DNA from: Zoogloea sp.
GTDB lineage: Bacteria > Pseudomonadota > Gammaproteobacteria > Burkholderiales > Rhodocyclaceae
Direction of reading: 5' to 3'
Assembly: GCF_023150065.1 (NCBI RefSeq)
Contig: NZ_JAKLLN010000027.1
Coordinates: 1 to 56,347 of the forward strand
Length of the DNA: 56,347 nucleotides
The first letter of the stretch is position 1. The number at the start of each line of letters is the position of its first letter. The notes beneath the pieces were generated by a model. The model ran no database searches. It saw only the letters and a list, made by a program, of their open reading frames with translations, and was not told the DNA's origin. Position numbers and translations under genes: made by a program. Below, piece after piece: positions 50,408 to 56,347 of the stretch.

Positions 50408-52615
50408 ATGAAGACCGTCATCGTCGAAGACTCGGAGCTGATCCGCACCCAGCTGCAACGCCTGCTGCGGCAGCAGCCGCGCATCCAGATCGTCGGCACC
50501 GCCACCGAAGAAACCGAGGCAACGGCCCTGATCCTGCGCACCCAGCCCGACCTGGTGCTCCTCGACCTGTCCCTGGCCCCGGGCAGCGGCGTACATGTAC
50601 TCAGGAAGATCCGCGAAGCCGGCTGCGGCGCCCGGGTCCTGATCCTCACCAACAACACCGGGCAATCCCTGCGCCTGGCCTGCCAGCAGCTGGGCGCCAA
50701 CGGCTTCTTCGACAAGAGCACCGAGCTGGCCGAGTGCCTGGCCCAGATCGACGCCCTGCTGCCGCCCCTGCCCAACAACGAATCCCTGCGCCTCGAGGCA
50801 CTGCACGGCACCCACCTGGTGGACACTCCCGAACAGGAAGCCTTTGACAACCTCACCCAGCTCGCCGCCAGGATCACCGATGCCCCCATCGCCCTGATCT
50901 CCCTGGTCACCGAAGACCGCCAGTGGTTCCTGTCCCACTGCGGCACCGAAGTGCGTGAAACCTCCCGCTCCATCGCCTTCTGCGCCCACACCATCCTGCG
51001 CAACGAGATGATGGTGATCGAAGACGCCCTGGAAGATCCCCGCTTCCACGACAACCCCCTGGTCGCGGGTGGCCCCCGCATCCGCTTCTACGCCGGCGTG
51101 CCCCTGGTGCTCCCGTCGGGCGAGGCCGTGGGCACCCTGTGCGTGATCGACCACCAGCCCCGGCATCTCTCGGACGGCCAGCGCAGCGCCCTCAAGACCC
51201 TGGCCAGCAGCGTCCTCGCCGAAATCGAGCTGCGCCGCCGCCTGCTCCACCTGGAACAGGAATCCGAACGCCGCCGCGCCGCCGAATCCCACATCCTGCA
51301 TCTGGCCACCCGCGACCCGCTCACCGCCCTGCCCAATCGCGCCACCTTCCGCGACCGCCTCGACCAGCATGTCCGCTTTGCCCAGCGCCGCCACACCCGG
51401 ATCGGCGTGCTGTTCATCGACCTGGACCACTTCAAGCCCATCAACGACTCCCTGGGCCACGACGTGGGCGATGACGCCCTGGTGAAGGCCGCCGAACGGC
51501 TGACCAAGGTGATCCGCAACTCCGACACCGTGGCCCGCCTGGGGGGCGACGAATTTGCCGTCATCCTGGCCGACATCGCCGGGCACGCCGACGCGGTGCA
51601 GGTGGCCACCAAGATCATCAACAGCCTGCGCACCCCCTTCATCGCCAAGGGCCACACCCTGCACCTCAGCGCCAGCGTAGGCGTGGCCATGTACCCCGAG
51701 CACGGCGGCCAGGGCGACCAGCTGCTGCGCCACGCCGACCTGGCCATGTACCAGGCCAAGCAGACCGGCGGCGACAAGACCTGCCTGTACTCCCGCGCCC
51801 TCAGCGAGCGCGCCGAAGAAACCCAGGCCCTCGACACCGACCTGCGCGAAGCCCTGCGCCGGGACGAGCTCATCCTGCACTTCCAGCCCCAGGCCAACCT
51901 CAGCGCCGGCACCCTGTGCGGTGTCGAAGCCCTGGTCCGCTGGCGCCACCCCCACTTCGGCATCCTGCCCCCCGACCACTTCATCCCCCTGGCCGAGCAG
52001 CGCGGCTTCATCGGCGAGGTCACCCGCAAGGTGCTCGACATGGCCCTGCGCCAGCTGCGCGACTGGGACGAGCAAGGCCTCGAGGTGCCGCGCATCGCCA
52101 TCAACGTCTCGCCCAGCGAGATCCGCGCCAACTTTGCCGAGATGATCGAAGCCGCCCTGTTCCGCAACGGCGTCGAGCCCCAGCGGCTGGAACTCGAAAT
52201 CACCGAATCCACCCTCTCCTCCGACGGGGTGGAAACCATGCAGCTGCTGGAACAGCTGCGCAGCATCGGCGTCAGCATCGCCATCGACGATTTTGGCGTG
52301 GGCTACTCGTCCCTCAGCCAGCTCCACCGCCTGCCCATCGACTGCCTCAAGATCGACCGCAGCTTCATCGAGGACCTCGAAACCTCCCAGTTCGATCTCT
52401 CCATCGTCGACGCCATCATCACCATGGCCGGCGCCATGAAAGTGCGTACCCTCGCCGAAGGCGTCGAGAAGGACGGCCAGCTGCACATCCTGGAGGGCAT
52501 GGGCTGTCACTGCGTCCAGGGCTATCTGCTGAGCAGGCCCGTTCCGGCCCCCGAGGCCGCCGCCTGGATGACGGACTTCATGCGTCAGCCCCGGCCCCTG
52601 GAGCTTGCATCATGA
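50408..52615 (+). CDS. REC-GAF-GGDEF-EAL c-di-GMP response regulator
   Basis: A 735-residue protein. The start at 50408 is preferred over 50330 because AGGAG lies seven bases upstream and the receiver begins MKTVIVEDSE. The receiver has Asp53. A GAF domain spans about residues 140-290. GGDEFAV near 379 is intact and preceded by an RNSD inhibitory-site pattern five residues earlier. The EAL domain begins near 504 (GVEALVRW) and keeps NVSPSEI, ITESTL, DDFGVGYSS and EGVE. It may both make and break c-di-GMP. Its stop overlaps the next start by four bases. Confidence 0.93.
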   Translation: MKTVIVEDSELIRTQLQRLLRQQPRIQIVGTATEETEATALILRTQPDLVLLDLSLAPGSGVHVLRKIREAGCGARVLILTNNTGQSLRLACQQLGANGFFDKSTELAECLAQIDALLPPLPNNESLRLEALHGTHLVDTPEQEAFDNLTQLAARITDAPIALISLVTEDRQWFLSHCGTEVRETSRSIAFCAHTILRNEMMVIEDALEDPRFHDNPLVAGGPRIRFYAGVPLVLPSGEAVGTLCVIDHQPRHLSDGQRSALKTLASSVLAEIELRRRLLHLEQESERRRAAESHILHLATRDPLTALPNRATFRDRLDQHVRFAQRRHTRIGVLFIDLDHFKPINDSLGHDVGDDALVKAAERLTKVIRNSDTVARLGGDEFAVILADIAGHADAVQVATKIINSLRTPFIAKGHTLHLSASVGVAMYPEHGGQGDQLLRHADLAMYQAKQTGGDKTCLYSRALSERAEETQALDTDLREALRRDELILHFQPQANLSAGTLCGVEALVRWRHPHFGILPPDHFIPLAEQRGFIGEVTRKVLDMALRQLRDWDEQGLEVPRIAINVSPSEIRANFAEMIEAALFRNGVEPQRLELEITESTLSSDGVETMQLLEQLRSIGVSIAIDDFGVGYSSLSQLHRLPIDCLKIDRSFIEDLETSQFDLSIVDAIITMAGAMKVRTLAEGVEKDGQLHILEGMGCHCVQGYLLSRPVPAPEAAAWMTDFMRQPRPLELAS

Positions 52616-54309
52616 AGCTGCGCCTGATCGCCCTGTGGGGCAGCGTGCTGGTGCTCCTGGCCGTCATGGCCGCCGGCCTCGCCCTGGAGCGCCAGACCAC
52701 CCATGAGCGCATGGCCCTGTCGGTCAAAGGCTACTCCCGCCTCCTGGCGGAGCACGCCGGCAGCATCGTCCGCTCTGCCGAGCTTGCCGCCCAGGGCGTG
52801 ATGAACGACCCGCGCGTCCTCCACCAGCTCAGCCAGGCCGCCCACACCGGCGCATCCCCCATCGCCCCCGAGAGCAACCGCCTCTTGCTCCAGTCCTTTC
52901 TGCGCAACCTCCCCGGCGCCATCAACCTCTTCATCGCCGACGCCAACGGCCTGGTGCTGTCATCGGCCACCAGCGTGCCCGACGGCACCCGCATCCACGA
53001 ACGCCCCTACTTTCGCAGCCTGGCAGCCGCCCACGGCAACAGCACCGCCATCTCCGACACCGTGCGCGGCAAGACCAGCGCCGAGTGGGCCATCCAGGTG
53101 GCCCGGCGGGTTGAAGACGGCAACGGCCGCTTCCTCGGCGTGGTAGTGGTGAGCCTGGGGGTCGAGGAGCAGCTCTCCAAGTTTTACGCCTCCATCGACT
53201 GGCCCCCCGGCACCGCCATCTCCCTGTGGAACGCCCAGCGGCAGCTGATGATGCGCTACCCCATGCTCCCCGATCAGGTCGGGCGCACTTCCTCGGGCAA
53301 CCTGCTCCGGCAGACGAGCAATCAAGCCTTCGAGGTCGGCCCCTCGGAGTTCGACGGACAGATCCGCGCCCGCGCCGCCAGCCGCGTCACCGGCTACCCC
53401 CTGAGCGCCATCGTGGCCGTGCCCCGCGACATCTACGACAACGCCTGGATCACCAACCTGCGCTGGGCCGGCGGGCTGGCCCTGCTCCTGCTGATCGCCG
53501 CCGGGCTGCTCACCCTGTGGCTGCGCAGCCAGCACCGGCACGAAATCGCCCTGCAGCAGGCCCGCCAAAAAGACCGGGAACAACTCCAGGCCTACGCCGC
53601 CATCATCGAAACCGCCCCCTGCGGGCTGGCCATGATCGACCCGCTGGAGCGCTGCATCGTCGCCAACCCCGCCTTCGCCCGGCTCATCGCCCACGACCCC
53701 GCCACCCTCGCCCAGCAATCCCTGCCCGACCTCCTCCCCGAACCCATCCGAACCCGCCTCCGCCACGACATCGGCCAGTGCCTGCACGGCCGCCAAAGCC
53801 GCAGCTACCATCGCCTGCACACCGACTGGCAGGACATCATCTGGGAGATCGAACTGGTCCCCCTCCTCGAACACGGCGAGCCCGTCGGCGCCCTCCTCAG
53901 CCTCTACGACGTCACCGTGCAATACCTCGCCGAAGAAGCCCTCATCCAGCGCGAAGCCGACCTCCAGGCCGTCTTCGACAGCCAGCCCGAGTGCGTCAAG
54001 GTCTTCGACCTCAGCGGCCGCCTGCGCCGGCTCAACCCCGCCTGCATCCGCAACCTCGAAGCCGACAACCTCGCCCATGGCCTCACCGCCCGCATGGAAG
54101 AACTCATCGACCCCGACGACCTCGCCGACTACCTCGCCTTCCGCCAGCGCATCCTGGGCGGCCACCGCGGCCACCTCCGCTACCGCAGCCGCAGCCTCAA
54201 GGGCACCCCCCGCCACACCGACCTCCACGCCGCCCCCATCCGCGACGCCACCGGCACCATCACCGGCATGGTCGCCATCGCCCGCGACGGCACGGCTGGT
54301 CAGCGCTGA
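52612..54309 (+). CDS. dCache-PAS-PAS membrane sensor without output domain
   Basis: A 565-residue protein started at the ATGA overlap with the c-di-GMP gene. A membrane helix at about residues 3-24 and another at about 283-306 enclose a Cache-type periplasmic domain (SVPDGTRIHERPYFRSL, GRFLGVVVVSLG). Two PAS domains follow (about 325-440 and 445-560), ending DATGTITGMVAIARDGTAGQR, after which the stop codon falls. No kinase, GGDEF or chemotaxis domain is encoded, and I see no frameshifted continuation. It may pass its signal by contact to the receiver protein encoded just before it. Confidence 0.88.
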   Translation: MKLRLIALWGSVLVLLAVMAAGLALERQTTHERMALSVKGYSRLLAEHAGSIVRSAELAAQGVMNDPRVLHQLSQAAHTGASPIAPESNRLLLQSFLRNLPGAINLFIADANGLVLSSATSVPDGTRIHERPYFRSLAAAHGNSTAISDTVRGKTSAEWAIQVARRVEDGNGRFLGVVVVSLGVEEQLSKFYASIDWPPGTAISLWNAQRQLMMRYPMLPDQVGRTSSGNLLRQTSNQAFEVGPSEFDGQIRARAASRVTGYPLSAIVAVPRDIYDNAWITNLRWAGGLALLLLIAAGLLTLWLRSQHRHEIALQQARQKDREQLQAYAAIIETAPCGLAMIDPLERCIVANPAFARLIAHDPATLAQQSLPDLLPEPIRTRLRHDIGQCLHGRQSRSYHRLHTDWQDIIWEIELVPLLEHGEPVGALLSLYDVTVQYLAEEALIQREADLQAVFDSQPECVKVFDLSGRLRRLNPACIRNLEADNLAHGLTARMEELIDPDDLADYLAFRQRILGGHRGHLRYRSRSLKGTPRHTDLHAAPIRDATGTITGMVAIARDGTAGQR

Positions 54310-54361
54310 AAGGACACCCTAGAATGGACCAGAGTATCTATTCACACATCCATTCAAATCC

Positions 54362-55705
54362 ATGGACACGCACGCCGACGCCATCAGGCTGCAACTCACC
54401 CGCGGCCCCCAAACCGCCCGCCAACTCACTGAAAAAATTGGCATAAGCCAGCCAAGCCTGTCCCGCGCGCTGGGCACAATGGCGGCCGACGTGGTGCGCA
54501 TCGGCGCCGCAAGATCTATTCAGTACACCCTCCGCGACCCACGCCGCGGGCTCCCGGACATCCCCATTCACCGGGTCGACCCCGAGGGGCGTATCCAGCT
54601 GATCGGCACACTCATCCCCGTCTGCCCGGACGGCTTCGTCATGCAGCCCTTCGACGGCCCCCGTCTGCACAGCCCCGGCCTCCCATGGTGGCTGTATGAC
54701 ATGCGCCCCCAAGGCTACCTCGGCCGGGCCTACGCCGCCCGCCACGGCCACGCCCTGGGCCTGCCCCCGCGCCTGGGCGACTGGACCGACACCCACGCCC
54801 TGCGTGCCCTGCTCGCCCACGGCCACGACCTCATCGGCAACCTGCTCACCGGCGACCAGGCCCGGGATCACTTCATCGCCGCCCCCCAGCCCACCCCCAT
54901 CCTTCCGGAAGACAAGGCCGAGGCCTACACCCGGCTCGCCCACGAAGCCGCCCAAGGCGAACTGCCCGGCTCCTCCGCCGGTGGCGAACAGCCCAAGTTC
55001 ACCGCCTGCGCCCAGACCCCGGACGGCCCCAGGCACGTCATCGTCAAGTTCTCCGAAGCCGAAGCCGGCCCCGTACCCGAACGCTGGCGCGACCTCCTGC
55101 TCGCCGAACACCTCGCCCTCGAAACCCTGCGCCAGGCCGGCATCCCCGCCGCCACCAGCCGCGTCATCGACCACCAGGGCCAGCGCTTCCTCGAAGTCGA
55201 GCGCTTCGACCGCATCGGCCCCCTCGGCCGCCGCGCCATCCTCTCCCTCGCCGCCCTCGACGCCGAATTCCTCGGCGCCGGCACCGGCCCCTGGCCAGAG
55301 CTCGTCCAAAGCCTCGCCACCGACCGCCACATCCAGCCCGGTGCAGCCCAGGACGCCGCCCGCCTGTGGGCCTTTGGCACCCTCATCGGCAACACCGACA
55401 TGCATGGCGGCAACCTGAGCTTCATCACGGATCAAGGCCGCCCCTACACCCTCGCCCCCGCCTACGACATGCCCCCCATGGCCTTCGCCCCCCGCCACAG
55501 CGGCGGCCTGCCCAACACCCTGCCCGCGGCGAACATCCACGCCAGCGTGAGCAACGGGGTCTGGCGAGAGGCGGAAGTGCTGGCGCGGCGCTTCATCGAG
55601 CGAGTCCAGGCGGCAGAAGGCTTCAGCGAACGGTTTGGGGGGTGTATTGCGGTGCTGGGAGCGCACATGAACGCAGCGAGCGAGAGAATCGGGCGGCTGG
55701 GGTAG
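54362..55705 (+). CDS. yjjJ: HipA-family kinase, YjjJ type
   Basis: A 447-residue protein. The N-terminus is a winged helix (ADAIRLQLTRGPQTARQLTEK, residues about 6-26), so DNA binding and toxin are in one chain, as in YjjJ. The kinase part has GSSAGGEQPKF (nucleotide loop), VIVKFSEAEAG with the ATP Lys, GTLIGNTDMHGGNLSF (catalytic loop) and PAYDMPPM (metal Asp). HipA kinases phosphorylate translation factors such as aminoacyl-tRNA synthetases and promote dormancy. No separate HipB gene is present. It starts 52 bases after the sensor gene. Confidence 0.9.
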   Translation: MDTHADAIRLQLTRGPQTARQLTEKIGISQPSLSRALGTMAADVVRIGAARSIQYTLRDPRRGLPDIPIHRVDPEGRIQLIGTLIPVCPDGFVMQPFDGPRLHSPGLPWWLYDMRPQGYLGRAYAARHGHALGLPPRLGDWTDTHALRALLAHGHDLIGNLLTGDQARDHFIAAPQPTPILPEDKAEAYTRLAHEAAQGELPGSSAGGEQPKFTACAQTPDGPRHVIVKFSEAEAGPVPERWRDLLLAEHLALETLRQAGIPAATSRVIDHQGQRFLEVERFDRIGPLGRRAILSLAALDAEFLGAGTGPWPELVQSLATDRHIQPGAAQDAARLWAFGTLIGNTDMHGGNLSFITDQGRPYTLAPAYDMPPMAFAPRHSGGLPNTLPAANIHASVSNGVWREAEVLARRFIERVQAAEGFSERFGGCIAVLGAHMNAASERIGRLG

Positions 55706-56160
55706 GCGGCAACAGGGGGCGAGCTGCCGCGCGAGTGAAGCACTTCACTGCCCGCGCCAGCACCAACTGTCATGCTCCGTTCGTAACCGTCGGCACACAC
55801 CATAACGACACCCTCAAGAGGCATTATTCGTTGGGGATAGCGTAGGAGGTTATGGGGTGAATGAGCGCTGTTCGGCCGACGCGGACGTCTGGTGGCAGGA
55901 ATGCGACAGGCCGCTGCCGGCCAGGAGCGGCCTGTCCCTGTCTGATGAAGATAGCGGCCATTCGGGCGCGCCGGTATGCTTTCGGCCTACGTGCTACATG
56001 AATCCGGTCATTCTGATATGCCGTCGGCTACTGTTTCCCTGTCATGTTATTTTGCATTGTGGGTAGTTTGCGTTTTTGAACAATCACTTGCTGGTCAAGT
56101 TATCCGGCAGAGCTGTCGCCCTAAAACAAAGTTGGGTATCCATAGACAGAGGAGATAGTC
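55706..56160. other. 455-bp intergenic region, gene-poor and less GC-rich towards its end
   Basis: No convincing gene is found. A 69-codon frame beginning at 55857 lacks a ribosome-binding site and coding character. The stretch holds one strong hairpin (55905-55936), and its last 150 bases are clearly more AT-rich than the rest of the window, consistent with a junction to transferred DNA. Confidence 0.6.
55905..55936. other. Intergenic hairpin
   Basis: GACAGGCCGCT pairs perfectly with AGCGGCCTGTC across a 10-base loop. There is no T-run. It could be a dispersed repeat or part of a small RNA. It is not a clear terminator. Confidence 0.5.
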
Positions 56161-56347
56161 ATGACTATTGAAGACAAAGAGTTGTTCTACAAGCTGATGA
56201 AGGCCGGCGCAAAGCAGGCAGTCAAGCAGGGCGCGTCGAAAGCTGATTTGCCGGATGACTTATCAAAGTTCTGTATTGACCCACCAAATCCTGCACAGGT
56301 CACGCTGCTAAAGCGAATGCCTCAGCCGGCGTTTTCATATCCAGCGC
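56161..56347 (+). CDS. Unknown protein, truncated by the window end
   Basis: An ATG at 56161 follows AGAGGAG with good spacing, and the frame stays open to the last base: MTIEDKELFYKLMKAGAKQA, then SKADLPDDLSKF and a Pro-rich PPNPAQ segment, 62 residues visible. No family is recognised. The last 76 bases are the inverted repeat shared with the left end, where the same peptide is read on the minus strand joined to a hydrolase fragment. So at least part of this gene exists in more than one copy in the genome. Confidence 0.6.
   Translation, partial: MTIEDKELFYKLMKAGAKQAVKQGASKADLPDDLSKFCIDPPNPAQVTLLKRMPQPAFSYPA
56272..56347. repeat. Right copy of the 76-bp terminal inverted repeat
   Basis: Exact reverse complement of positions 2-77. 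It lies inside the reading frame of the truncated gene, from its codon 38 onward. Sequence upstream of it here differs from that next to the left copy, so the repeat boundary is at 56272. Confidence 0.9.

Noticed and set aside
55857-56066. 69-codon frame after yjjJ
   Set aside because: No ribosome-binding site, contains the hairpin at 55905-55936, and no homology is recognised.

Overview
The window is high-GC DNA (roughly two thirds G+C by eye), densely coding, with many 4-base ATGA overlaps between genes. A chromosomal urea-uptake/urease cluster, PQQ alcohol dehydrogenases with their relay genes, a PEP-CTERM protein, NarX/NarL-type regulators and c-di-GMP signalling together suggest a free-living respiratory betaproteobacterium, most likely Rhodocyclales (Azospira/Azonexus/Thauera-like). 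That placement is inference; no rRNA is present.

Layout: (1) 1-77 and 56272-56347 are inverted copies of one 76-bp sequence, so the window looks like a contig ending at a repeat. Next to the left copy lie remnants of an alpha/beta hydrolase and a PIN toxin. (2) 756-3609 holds an alcohol-dehydrogenase-like protein, a cupin, a transglutaminase-like protein and a DUF2127 membrane protein. (3) 3652-4995 (minus) holds a possible secreted amidase with an overlapping lipoprotein gene. (4) 5223-7208 encodes a three-part protein: a deoxyribosyltransferase/TIR-like head, TPRs, and a SLOG-like tail. (5) 7351-16921 is a quinoprotein oxidation island. A PQQ alcohol dehydrogenase with a lanthanide-type Asp is divergent from an operon for a SoxYZ-like carrier, a zinc hydrolase, a TonB-like protein, a histidine kinase, a response regulator, an SRPBCC protein and a NosR-like FMN/4Fe-4S membrane protein. 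Both transcription units start from sigma-54 promoters with the same 15-base core. (6) 17033-20784 holds a chemoreceptor remnant, a divergent pirin/LysR pair, a PEP-CTERM protein and a MaoC hydratase.

(7) 20906-34366 (minus) is the urea system, transcribed urtABCDE, ccdAB, ureDABC, a small membrane protein, ureEF, a patatin-like lipase gene, ureG. UrtABCDE import urea, UreABC hydrolyse it, and UreDEFG load nickel. The CcdAB toxin-antitoxin pair and the patatin gene are interruptions. An intrinsic terminator and a REP-like palindrome separate urtA from urtB. (8) 34526-39759 is a coupled run of HDOD protein, NAD(P)H-hydrate repair enzyme, CBS/PAS histidine kinase and EamA exporter. (9) 39766-46839 holds REP-like repeats, a Sel1 protein, tRNA-Val(CAC), YigZ, a Nudix hydrolase, a second atypical PQQ protein with a MxaJ/XoxJ-like binding protein, a thioesterase and an MFS transporter. 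(10) 46932-55705 holds a LysR regulator, a second NarX/NarL-type pair, a REC-GAF-GGDEF-EAL protein fused by gene overlap to an output-less PAS sensor, and a HipA/YjjJ kinase. The window ends in a truncated unknown gene.

The strongest candidates for something new are the quinoprotein island with its twin sigma-54 promoters, the SLOG/TPR protein, and the amidase/lipoprotein pair.
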